DNA of 64,000 nt from Collinsella sp. AF23-2 (GTDB taxonomy: Bacteria; Actinomycetota; Coriobacteriia; Coriobacteriales; Coriobacteriaceae): the NCBI RefSeq assembly GCF_003459245.1, contig NZ_QRVG01000007.1, positions 25,180 to 89,179 of the forward strand, in the 5' to 3' direction. The notes under the pieces are model-generated. The model did not search any database. It was not told the DNA's origin and saw only the letters and a list, made by a program, of their open reading frames with translations. Positions 44,723 to 53,416 of this stretch are shown piece by piece. How positions within the stretch are numbered: the first letter of the stretch is position 1; each line of letters begins with the position of its first letter. The translations under genes and the position numbers were made by a program.

Positions 44723-46372
44723 TTAGCGCTCGTAGATCAGGTTGCCGGCTAGGTAGGTGGCTTGGACTTTGGTGGCTTGGAGTTCTTGGGGGTCGATGGT
44801 GAGTGGGTTTTGGTCCAGGACTACCAGGTCGGCGTATTTGCCGGGTTCTAGGCTGCCGAGGTTTTGCTCGTCGCCCGCTGCATAGGCGCTGCCCAGGGTG
44901 TAGTTGCGCAGAGCCGTTGCCGCATCGATGCGCTCGCTCGGCAGCCAGCCGCCCTCGGGCCAGTGGCTTTTGGGGTCCTGGCGCGTGATAGCCGTGTAGA
45001 GCACGTTCATGCTGGTAACAGCTGTGATGGGGCTGTCGGTACCGAAGGCTTGGCGAATGCCGCGCTGCTTATAGGTTGCGAACGGCCACATGATGCGGCT
45101 GCGCTCCAAGCCCAGGTCGCGCTCCGGACCACCCGGGTCGAGCGTGATATGGCAGGGCTGGCTCGAGGCAACCACGTCGAGCTTGCGCAGGCGGTCGATG
45201 TCCTCGGGCAAGAGGTTCTCCAGATGCTCAAGCGTGTTATGACCGTGCTGGGGCAGGCCGTACAGGTCGGCCGCTTCCTCGAAGATATCCAGCGCGGCAT
45301 GAATCGCACCGTCACCAATGACGTGGATGCGCACGGTGTGACCGCGCTCCGCGGCCGCCAGAACCAGTTTGCGCATGCGCTCAGCCGGAACCGTCAGACG
45401 GCCCTGGTCGCCCGGGAAGCGCGGATTGGTATAGGGCTCGGTGAGATATGCCGTGTGTTCGCTCGACACGCCATCGAAGAACTGCTTAAAACCAGGCGCC
45501 GAGAGCAGCGCGTTGTTCGCGTAGCGGGTCTGCAGTTCTTCTAAGCGCGATTGGTCATCCAGCAGTGTGGGGAATAGATGGGCTCGGATGCCCAGTTTGC
45601 CGGCTGCCTGCAGTTTGTCGTAGACGTCGTCGCGGATAAAATCGCAGCCCGGCATGGGCATGAGCGACATATCGCAGATCGAGGTGATGCCCTGCTCGGC
45701 CATACGCTTCATCTGGTCGGCGTAAGCGCTCGCGATGCGGTCCTCGCCCAGCCACTCCAGGCAGCGCGGTAGCAGCTGCATGGCAGCCGCCTCGTGAGCA
45801 ATGCCCGTGAGCTCGCCGTTTGCATCCTTGTCGTAGCTGCCGCCCGCTGGCGGCTCGCTGTCGCGTGTGACGCCGAGCGCCTCGAGTGCGCGGCTGTTGA
45901 GCCAAAGCGTATGCCCGTCGCCCGAATACATAACGCAGGGACGATCGGGGAATGCCGCATCGAGCGACGCCTTGGTAGGATGCTCGGGCGGGTCCCAACG
46001 GTAGTCGCGCCAGCCCTGCGTCACAACCCAAGCGTCATCGGGCAGGTCCTGGGAAAACTCGAGCGCATGTTGCACCAGCGCCGCCTCGGACGTGCCCATA
46101 TCCATAAGCATGTACGGCGAGGAACCGACCGAGGTATGGAAGAAGTGCAGATGAGCGTCATGGAAACCGGGGCAGACAAACTGCTCGCCGTAGTCGATAA
46201 CCGACGTGGCGGCGGGAGCGGCGGCGATCACGTCATCGGGCGCACCGACTGCGACGATACGGTCGCCTGCGATGGCAATCGCCAGCTCGCGGGCGGTATC
46301 GATGCCGTCTTGCGCGGTAAAGACGTTCTTGGAGCGGATAATCCGATCGATATGTTGCATGGGCATCCCCAT
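44723..46372 (-). CDS. Metal-dependent amidohydrolase (Amidohydro_3, YtcJ-like)
   Basis: 549 aa from the ATG at 46372; ATGs at 46366 and 46360 are nearly as good and the SD is weak. CPGFHDAHLHF (metal His pair), a central catalytic Lys region, HVIGDGAIHAAL and FGTDSPI (metal Asp) follow the family order. An N-terminal beta-sandwich piece and a C-terminal AGDEQNLGSLEPGKYADLVVLDQNP complete the composite domain. It hydrolyses an amide or related bond; the substrate is unknown. It is divergent from the M20 peptidase at 46529. Confidence 0.9.
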   Translation of the reverse strand: MGMPMQHIDRIIRSKNVFTAQDGIDTARELAIAIAGDRIVAVGAPDDVIAAAPAATSVIDYGEQFVCPGFHDAHLHFFHTSVGSSPYMLMDMGTSEAALVQHALEFSQDLPDDAWVVTQGWRDYRWDPPEHPTKASLDAAFPDRPCVMYSGDGHTLWLNSRALEALGVTRDSEPPAGGSYDKDANGELTGIAHEAAAMQLLPRCLEWLGEDRIASAYADQMKRMAEQGITSICDMSLMPMPGCDFIRDDVYDKLQAAGKLGIRAHLFPTLLDDQSRLEELQTRYANNALLSAPGFKQFFDGVSSEHTAYLTEPYTNPRFPGDQGRLTVPAERMRKLVLAAAERGHTVRIHVIGDGAIHAALDIFEEAADLYGLPQHGHNTLEHLENLLPEDIDRLRKLDVVASSQPCHITLDPGGPERDLGLERSRIMWPFATYKQRGIRQAFGTDSPITAVTSMNVLYTAITRQDPKSHWPEGGWLPSERIDAATALRNYTLGSAYAAGDEQNLGSLEPGKYADLVVLDQNPLTIDPQELQATKVQATYLAGNLIYER

Positions 46373-46528
46373 CTCTGGCAGGAAATTCAACACCCCCGAG
46401 TGTACTCCCCCGCCCTTGTAACAAAACCCCAAGCGGCAAACGGCAACTTTACCAGCCCTAGCGGCAGGTGGCATACTGGAGAGAGCCTGTACGATTTTGC
46501 GATCAACCCAGCAAGGAGCAAATCGACC

Positions 46529-47992
46529 ATGACGAAGACCAAGGCACAGCAGATTATGGCGGCGACCGAGGCTCGCGCGGCTGACGACGTCACCGCAGCC
46601 ATCAAAGATATCGCTACCGAGTTTGAACCCTATATCATCAAGCAGCGCCGGCACTTCCATAAGCACCCGGAGCTGAGCCTTGCCGAGGAGCGCACGACCT
46701 CCGACATCGCCAACCAGCTCGACGCCATGAATATCCCCTATGAGCGTCCCCTTAAGACGGGTCTGGTGGCGACCCTTCGCGGCACCGCGCCCGATGCCTA
46801 CCGCGAGGACGGCACGCCGCGCCGCCGCATCCTGCTGCGTGCGGATATCGACGCCCTGCCCGTCACCGAGCAGACCGGCGAGGAATTTGCCAGCGTCAAC
46901 GAGGGCTGCATGCACGCCTGCGGCCACGACTGCCACATCGCCATGATGCTCGGCACGCTGCAGATTCTGCGCCATATGACCGACGACATCCACGGCGAGG
47001 TCCGCATCGTCTTCCAGCCCAGCGAGGAAAACGGCCAGGGCGCCAAGCTCATGATCGGCACGGGTGTGCTCGACGGCGTCGATGGCGCCTACGCCGCGCA
47101 CATCTGGAGTGAGGTCGACGCCGGCACCGTGAGCTGCGAGCCCGGCCCGCGCATGGCCAATACCGACTGGTTCCGCATCGACGTCCGCGGCACCTCATGC
47201 CACGGCGCCATGCCCCAGCGCGGCCACGACGCCGTTATGGTTGCCGCCGAGATCGTCAACGCTCTGCAGACCATCGTCTCGCGCGAGATCAGCCCCTATG
47301 AGCCGGCTGTCATCACCGTCGGCGAGCTGCACGGCGGCACCGCGCGCAACGTTATCGCCGGCACGGCCTACCTTGCCGGCACGGTGCGCACCTACGGAGA
47401 TTCGACCCACGAGGAAATGCCGGAGCTTATGCGCCGCATCGTGGAGCATACCGCGGCCGCCTTGGGCGCCGAGGCAGAGCTCACCGACTACACCATCGCC
47501 AACTACAAGGTCGAAAACGACGCCGCCTCGAGCGAGCGCTGCCGTCAGGCTGTAATCAAGTGCCTGGGCCCCACCGGTCAAGGCCATTACCGTGGCACGC
47601 TTTCGGGCGAGGATTTTTCGGAGTACCTGCGCCGCGTGCCGGGCGTGCTCGCCTTTGTAGGTACGCGCAACCCCAAGATTGGTGCCACGTACGCCCAACA
47701 TTCCTGCTTCTACAAGATCGACGAGACCGTGCTGGCAAAGGGCTCCATGGTGGCCGCCCAGTATGCTATCGACTTTTTGGCCGAGCCCACGCAAGAGGAG
47801 CTCGACGGCCCCACGATCGCCGCGGTTGCCGAGACCAACCCCGACTTGGCCGCCAAGCTGCGCTCTGCCAAGGCAACAGCCGCTGAGGCGCGCGACGCCA
47901 TGCACGATGCTCGCACGGCACGCCATGCCGCGATCAAGGGCATCCACGATGCACGTGCCGCCGCTCGCCGCGAGGAGAAGCGCGGCGAGTAG
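46529..47992 (+). CDS. M20 family amidohydrolase/peptidase
   Basis: 487 aa from the ATG at 46529 (AAGGAG upstream). HFHKHPELSLAEERT, RADIDALPVTEQTG, CMHACGHDCHIAMMLG (metal Cys/His) and FQPSEENGQGA (Glu) mark the M20D family of aminoacylase/IAA-amino acid hydrolase type. The dimerisation domain lies at about 195-310. The last 50 residues, ETNPDLAAKLRSAKATAAEARDA and on, are an Ala/Arg-rich helix not usual for the family. It probably cleaves N-acyl amino acids. It is divergent from another amidohydrolase. Confidence 0.9.
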   Translation: MTKTKAQQIMAATEARAADDVTAAIKDIATEFEPYIIKQRRHFHKHPELSLAEERTTSDIANQLDAMNIPYERPLKTGLVATLRGTAPDAYREDGTPRRRILLRADIDALPVTEQTGEEFASVNEGCMHACGHDCHIAMMLGTLQILRHMTDDIHGEVRIVFQPSEENGQGAKLMIGTGVLDGVDGAYAAHIWSEVDAGTVSCEPGPRMANTDWFRIDVRGTSCHGAMPQRGHDAVMVAAEIVNALQTIVSREISPYEPAVITVGELHGGTARNVIAGTAYLAGTVRTYGDSTHEEMPELMRRIVEHTAAALGAEAELTDYTIANYKVENDAASSERCRQAVIKCLGPTGQGHYRGTLSGEDFSEYLRRVPGVLAFVGTRNPKIGATYAQHSCFYKIDETVLAKGSMVAAQYAIDFLAEPTQEELDGPTIAAVAETNPDLAAKLRSAKATAAEARDAMHDARTARHAAIKGIHDARAAARREEKRGE

Positions 47993-48037
47993 TCGATTCG
48001 CGGCCATCTCGCAGTCATAGCCACATCGCGATATCAA

Positions 48038-48073
48038 AGCGGGGGCGGACGTTTCGACACGTCCTCCCCCGCT
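48038..48073 (+). terminator. Terminator of the M20 peptidase gene
   Basis: AGCGGGGG and GGACGT pair with ACGTCC and CCCCCGCT, one base left unpaired on each side, loop TTCGAC. The 3' side continues CATTTGTC, only weakly T-rich. Confidence 0.65.
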
Positions 48074-48097
48074 CATTTGTCAAGCGCTATTTCTACC

Positions 48098-48132
48098 GTT
48101 TCTACCCCGTCCCCAAATGGCAGGTGGCAGGG

Positions 48133-48135
<3 letters not shown>
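48098..48135. repeat. Degenerate GGGACAG-type element after the zinc-ribbon gene
   Basis: On the minus strand the TAA stop of the gene at 48133 is followed by CCCTGCCACCTGCC, then ATTTGGGGACGGGGT. This resembles copies A and B (TAACCTGCC ... GGGACAGG) without a right arm. It is a possible decayed copy. Confidence 0.4.
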
Positions 48136-49425
<1,290 letters not shown>

Positions 49426-49574
49426 AGAATCATCCCTTCGTATCTTGAACGAATCATCTGGATCGCAAACGATGTCTTTGGCATCATTATCACCCAATGT
49501 GGGGACAAATACTCCAACATGACGCATTTGCAATGCGCAGGGCGCTATTCGATTGTTTGATGAGCTCGACCACG

Positions 49575-50597
49575 TTAGTTCGTTCCGCGGAAACCCTTGC
49601 CGACGATCTCGGAGCTGTCGACAATCGTGATAAAGGCACCCGGATCGACTTCGCGCGCATAGCGGCGCAGTTGCACGGCCTCGCGACGGCTTAGCACGCT
49701 CATGATCACCGTCACGCACTTGCCCGAGAAAGCACCGTAGCCGCGGCTGATAGTCGCCGTACGGTTGAGATGCTTGACGATAAACTCCTCGACCTTAAGG
49801 GGCTCGGAGCAAATGACCGTGCAGACTTTACGCAGGTGGATGCTCTCGATGGCTTTGTCGACCACAAGCGTCTTGGCAAACAGGCCGAGCACGCAATACA
49901 GACCGACGCGCGGGCCGTACAAGAAGGCCGCGATGGTCACGATGCCGATGTCGACCAGTAGCAGGGCGCGGCCAATCTCGAGCGTCGTGCGACGTTTGAG
50001 GATCATGGCGAGAATGTCCGTGCCGCCCGTCGAGGCACCAATATCAAAGACGATAGCGCTGCCGAGCGCCGGCAGAATCACGGCAAAGCACAGGTCGAGC
50101 CACATATCGCCCGTCATCGAGACATCGGTCGGAATAAAGAGCTCAAACAGCGAAACATAGGCGGACAGCGCAAACGAGGCAAAGACACTCCACAGGATTG
50201 CCTTGCGCTCCAAAAAGATAAAGCCCAGGATGACGAGCACCGCATTGATAATCCACATAAAGACGCCGACGGGCAGGGTCGGGAACAGCGTGGACAGAAT
50301 GACCGACACGCCCGAGGTGCCGCCAAAAGCAAAGTGATTAGGTGTTTTAAACGCGACGATGGCAAAGGCCGTGAGGATCAGGCCCAAATTGAGCTCGGCA
50401 AAAAAGCGCGGAAAGCCCGGCTCCTGGCTGCGCTTGCGACCAGCGCGCTCGCCCCGCTCGATAACATCGCGATCGACCACGCGCTCCATCGGCACTACGG
50501 GAGGACGATGCGCCTCCTCGGCAGCACGCGACGCCGCCTCTGCCGCGGCGGCCTCAATTGCCCATGCCTTGCTTTCTGTTTCGTGCTCGTCGGCCAT
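49575..50597 (-). CDS. YitT family membrane protein
   Basis: 340 aa. A cytoplasmic Ala/Glu-rich N-terminus (about 75 residues) precedes five or six helices of the YitT (DUF161) domain, including FGGTSGVSVILSTLFPTLPVG and FDIGASTGGTDILAMILKRRTTLEIG. The soluble DUF2179 domain (about 255-340) begins KVCTVICSEPLKVEEFI. The function is unknown, though the family is widespread in Firmicutes and Actinobacteria. GAGGGG lies upstream of the ATG. Confidence 0.9.
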   Translation of the reverse strand: MADEHETESKAWAIEAAAAEAASRAAEEAHRPPVVPMERVVDRDVIERGERAGRKRSQEPGFPRFFAELNLGLILTAFAIVAFKTPNHFAFGGTSGVSVILSTLFPTLPVGVFMWIINAVLVILGFIFLERKAILWSVFASFALSAYVSLFELFIPTDVSMTGDMWLDLCFAVILPALGSAIVFDIGASTGGTDILAMILKRRTTLEIGRALLLVDIGIVTIAAFLYGPRVGLYCVLGLFAKTLVVDKAIESIHLRKVCTVICSEPLKVEEFIVKHLNRTATISRGYGAFSGKCVTVIMSVLSRREAVQLRRYAREVDPGAFITIVDSSEIVGKGFRGTN

Positions 50598-50711
50598 TAC
50601 GGCAACCCCTCGTTAACAATTTGGAAACAATGCGCCCATTAGAGTAACGCGGAACGTGGGGATTGCAACCCTTAGTTAGACGAGCGGTATGACTACATCG
50701 GGAGCGTACAG

Positions 50712-50751
50712 AAACGGCCGGCCACGCTTTTGCTTGCGCGGTCGGCCGTTT
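50712..50751 (-). terminator. Hairpin downstream of asp23
   Basis: AAACGGCCG pairs with CGGCCGTTT (50712-50751), continued inward by GC pairs. The T content after it on the minus strand is low. It follows repeat copy B, so two hairpins lie in tandem after asp23. Confidence 0.55.
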
Positions 50752-50752
50752 A

Positions 50753-50806
50753 ACGTTTTCGCAGATAAAACCTGCCAAAACAAACCTGTCCCTTTTTGGA
50801 AGGTTA
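50753..50806. repeat. GGGACAG hairpin element, copy B
   Basis: ACGTTTTCGCAGATAA, then AACCTGCCAAAA (50769-50780), CAAACCTGTCCCT, TTTTGGAAGGTT (to 50805). Compared with copy A it has one change in the loop and one in the right arm, which breaks a pair. It merges with the TAA stop of asp23 (50804-50806). Confidence 0.9.
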
Positions 50807-51319
50807 TTCGTGCTGGCTGGTGCGATGCTCGTACTCCTCGGGGGTGATGACGTCCTCGATGCGCAGGTTGACGCCCGCCACCTCAAGGCCGGTCATCGCG
50901 GCAAGGCGCTCGGTGACACGCGCCTTGACATCGTCGAAGATCGCGGGCGCATAGGCGCCGTACTCGATGATGACGGAGATGTTGACGACCACGCGATTGT
51001 CATCGGTGACCTCGACCGTCACGCCCTTGGTCAGGTTCTCGGCACCAAACTGCTCCTGCACAAAGTGCATGAGGTTACCCTTCATGCCCAGAACGTGCGG
51101 CACCTCGCGGGTGGCCATGGCGACGATTTTCTCGATCACGCCGTTGGAATAGGTGAGCGAGTCCTCGGACTCGTCCGCTTCCTCGTCATCCTCATCCGTA
51201 TCGGACTCGGCCTCGACGAGAGCCTCATCCTCGAGCGTCACATCCTCAGCTTCGGCGACGACCGCCTCGTTCTCCTCGAGCTCGGTATCGGCTACATCGA
51301 CCTTCGTATTAAAAGCCAT
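50804..51319 (-). CDS. Asp23/Gls24 family envelope stress protein
   Basis: 171 aa. After a strongly acidic N-terminus (about 55 residues) comes the Gls24 domain: SNGVIEKIVAMATREVPHVLGMKG, VTVEVTDDNRVVVNISVIIEYG and VAGVNLRIEDVITPE. The family is alkaline- and cell-wall-stress inducible in Gram-positives, and in Staphylococcus Asp23 is tethered to the membrane by AmaP. amaP lies two genes upstream in the same direction. AAGGAGG precedes the ATG. Confidence 0.93.
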   Translation of the reverse strand: MAFNTKVDVADTELEENEAVVAEAEDVTLEDEALVEAESDTDEDDEEADESEDSLTYSNGVIEKIVAMATREVPHVLGMKGNLMHFVQEQFGAENLTKGVTVEVTDDNRVVVNISVIIEYGAYAPAIFDDVKARVTERLAAMTGLEVAGVNLRIEDVITPEEYEHRTSQHE

Positions 51320-51363
51320 GGTTCCTCCTTATGCCTGCCGCGGATGCGACAGTCGAATACATA

Positions 51364-51741
51364 TTAGCGGCCGCTAAACAGACGGCCGAAGAAGTTGACG
51401 ATCCCGTTCTCGCCGTCGCGGATCTGACCAATTACGGCGCCGATCAGCACGAAGAATGCAATGACGAGCGTGTCCCACAGGCCCAACGTGAGCACCAACA
51501 CGGCGAGGATAAAGCCGGCGACGGCGCCGAGCGTGGTGTTGGGATGACGCACAGCATAGCTCCAGATGGCAGCGCCCGTACCCTTGATGAGACCCATAGC
51601 CTCGTCAAAATCCGCGGCTGCCGCGTCTTGTAACTCGGTTGCCTCTGCTTTGGAATCAACAGGTTCGCTCGCCGACGTGGCGCTCTGGTCAATCGTCAGG
51701 CGCGGCGTACGAGCGGTCTTATCTTGATTGGTATCACTCAC
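51364..51741 (-). CDS. DUF2273 small membrane protein
   Basis: 125 aa from a GTG at 51741 (GGAGG six bases upstream), which overlaps the amaP stop by eight bases. The first 65 residues are polar. Then VRHPNTTLGAVAGFILAVLVLTLGLWDTLVIAFFVLIGAVIGQIRDG gives two membrane helices, the DUF2273 core. These proteins accompany Asp23/AmaP, and their exact role is unknown. Confidence 0.9.
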   Translation of the reverse strand: MSDTNQDKTARTPRLTIDQSATSASEPVDSKAEATELQDAAAADFDEAMGLIKGTGAAIWSYAVRHPNTTLGAVAGFILAVLVLTLGLWDTLVIAFFVLIGAVIGQIRDGENGIVNFFGRLFSGR

Positions 51742-52279
51742 CGGAAACCTCCACGGTCTGGACGGTAGTCTTGGACGGCAAAAAACGGACACGCGCGGTC
51801 GTACCCGGCGTGCCGAGCATGGTGTCGCAGGCCTTCTCGATGCGCTGCTGCATCGAGGTGGCAAGAGCGGCAACGTCCTTATCATCGAGCGCGATGGCCT
51901 CGACCTTAAAACGGACGTGCGAATCGTCGGAGCCTTGGACGCGGGCCTCGACATGCTCGACCATCACGCGGTCGTCACGCTCGGCAGCAGCCCTGGCGCA
52001 CGAAGAAAGCGCCGCAAGGGTAACCTCGATATTGCGCTCCCCCGCCGGATGCACGCAGGACGGTTCGCGACGGGCGAACATCAGGCGGAAAAAGCTTACC
52101 AGCACGCCGATCGCCACGACGCCGGCGCACGCCGTGACGACGATGCGCGGCATGGGGTCGCGCATCAGCAGCATAAAGCGATACGTATACGGCCCCCAAA
52201 ACTGGCAGACAAGCGTACCCAGCGCCACGATGGTGGCGGCAAGATACACGATCGCTAGGGCTCGTTTGAGTACGCGCAC
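51734..52279 (-). CDS. amaP: Alkaline-shock response membrane anchor AmaP
   Basis: 181 aa, GTG start at 52279 (GGGAG upstream). Two N-terminal membrane helices (LAIVYLAATIVALGTLV and VVTACAGVVAIGVLVSFF) are followed by an Asp23-like soluble domain (NIEVTLAALSSCARAAAERD onward). AmaP holds Asp23 at the membrane in Staphylococcus aureus. It is the first gene of amaP-DUF2273-asp23. Confidence 0.88.
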   Translation of the reverse strand: MRVLKRALAIVYLAATIVALGTLVCQFWGPYTYRFMLLMRDPMPRIVVTACAGVVAIGVLVSFFRLMFARREPSCVHPAGERNIEVTLAALSSCARAAAERDDRVMVEHVEARVQGSDDSHVRFKVEAIALDDKDVAALATSMQQRIEKACDTMLGTPGTTARVRFLPSKTTVQTVEVSGE

Positions 52280-52334
52280 GCGGCGCTCCCTTCAAATCTC
52301 GGCTCTCGAAATGCAGAACGGTTCGCATCATTAT

Positions 52335-52376
52335 AAAAGAGCCGGGTCCGGTGCTCTACGCACGCGGATCCGGCTC
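52335..52376 (-). terminator. Intrinsic terminator of yebC
   Basis: GAGCCGGGTCCG and CGGATCCGGCTC pair over 12 bp with one mismatch (52339-52376), followed on the minus strand by TTTTATAAT. Confidence 0.85.
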
Positions 52377-52445
52377 ATCTATTCCACGAGGCTTGCATGC
52401 TCGCTTCATTATGCCCAGATATGCACGGCTTAACCCGTGCGAGCG

Positions 52446-53252
52446 CTACTCCTCCTCGAGGGCAGCGATGACCTCGTCGGTCATGTCCATGGTGCTGTAA
52501 ACATCCTGGACGTCGTCGAGCTCCTCAAGACGGTCGATGAGGCGCTGGACCTTCTTGGCGTCGGTACCAGAGACCTCGGTCGGGGTGGTCGGGACCATGG
52601 TGGTCTCGGAACCCTTGACCTGGACGCCCTGCTCCTCGAGCGCCTTGGAGACAGCCATGACGTCGTTGGCAGCAGTCCAGACGATCCACTCCTCGCCGGC
52701 ATCCTCGTAGTCCTCGCCACCGGCCTCGGCGATGGCCATCATGAACTCATCCTCGTCACCGGCAGCACCGTTGGCGATCATGGTCTCCTTCTTGGCGTTC
52801 TCGTCCAGGATCTCCTTGGCGACGACGATCTGGCCCTTGCGCTCAAACTGGAAGGCGACGGAGCCGGAGGTGCCCAGGTTGCCACCAGCGTGGGAGAAGG
52901 CGGAACGGACATCAGCGGCGGTACGGTTGCGGTTGTCGGTCAGGCAGTCGACGTAGACGGCGACACCGGCGGGACCGTAGCCCTCGTACACGATGTTCTC
53001 GTAGACGGCGGCGTCAGCACCCGAACCAAAAGCCTTGTCGATAGCGGACTTGATCTTGTCCTTAGGCATGGACTGAGCCTTGGCCTTGGCAACGGCAGCG
53101 GCGAGGCTGGCGTTGTTCTCGGGCAGCGGGTCACCGCCGAGACGGGCAGCAACGGTGATGTTGCGGCTGAGCTTGGAGAAGAGGGCGGAACGCTTGGCGT
53201 CCTGCGCGCCCTTACGATGCTTGGTTGTGGCCCACTTAGAGTGTCCGGACAT
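52446..53252 (-). CDS. YebC/PmpR family protein
   Basis: 268 aa. MSGHSKWATTKHRKGAQDAKRSALFSKLSR is the almost invariant start, and NVVYEGYGPAGVAV-like (NIVYEGYGPAGVAVYVDCLTDNRNRTAADVRSAF) and GSVAFQFERKG follow. Members act as DNA-binding regulators or, in recent work on the family, as translation factors easing polyproline stalling. It is slightly longer than usual because of a Glu/Asp-rich insertion (ANGAAGDEDE). AGGAG precedes the ATG. Confidence 0.95.
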   Translation of the reverse strand: MSGHSKWATTKHRKGAQDAKRSALFSKLSRNITVAARLGGDPLPENNASLAAAVAKAKAQSMPKDKIKSAIDKAFGSGADAAVYENIVYEGYGPAGVAVYVDCLTDNRNRTAADVRSAFSHAGGNLGTSGSVAFQFERKGQIVVAKEILDENAKKETMIANGAAGDEDEFMMAIAEAGGEDYEDAGEEWIVWTAANDVMAVSKALEEQGVQVKGSETTMVPTTPTEVSGTDAKKVQRLIDRLEELDDVQDVYSTMDMTDEVIAALEEE

Positions 53253-53382
53253 ACGTGTCTCCTATCGGTTTCGACCTAAAGCCCAGCGCAGATGCTCGGG
53301 CAATATAAACAAACGTCGTTATGATATACCTACTAGCCTGCGAGATAAACCCCAAAATGAAGGCGTCGTGATGATGTCCCCT

Positions 53383-53415
53383 TTGGTGCAAAGAAACCTG
53401 ACCCCAATGCACCAA
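53383..53415. repeat. GGGACAG hairpin element, copy E
   Basis: TTGGTGCA (53383-53390) and TGCACCAA (53408-53415) enclose AAGAAACCTGACCCCAA. On the minus strand the loop is TTGGGGTCAGGTTTCTT, a variant of the GGGACAGG loop. It lies one base past the TAA stop (53417-53419) of the next gene. The stem nearly equals copy D at 17054. Confidence 0.7.
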
Positions 53416-53416
53416 G

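Noticed and set aside
45794..46528. N-terminal extension of the M20 peptidase frame to 45794
   Set aside because: Antisense to the amidohydrolase; the ATG at 46529 has a good ribosome site and the family begins there.
46373..47101. N-terminal extension of the amidohydrolase frame to 47101
   Set aside because: The extension is antisense to the M20 peptidase and lacks any family motif; the true start is near 46372-46360.
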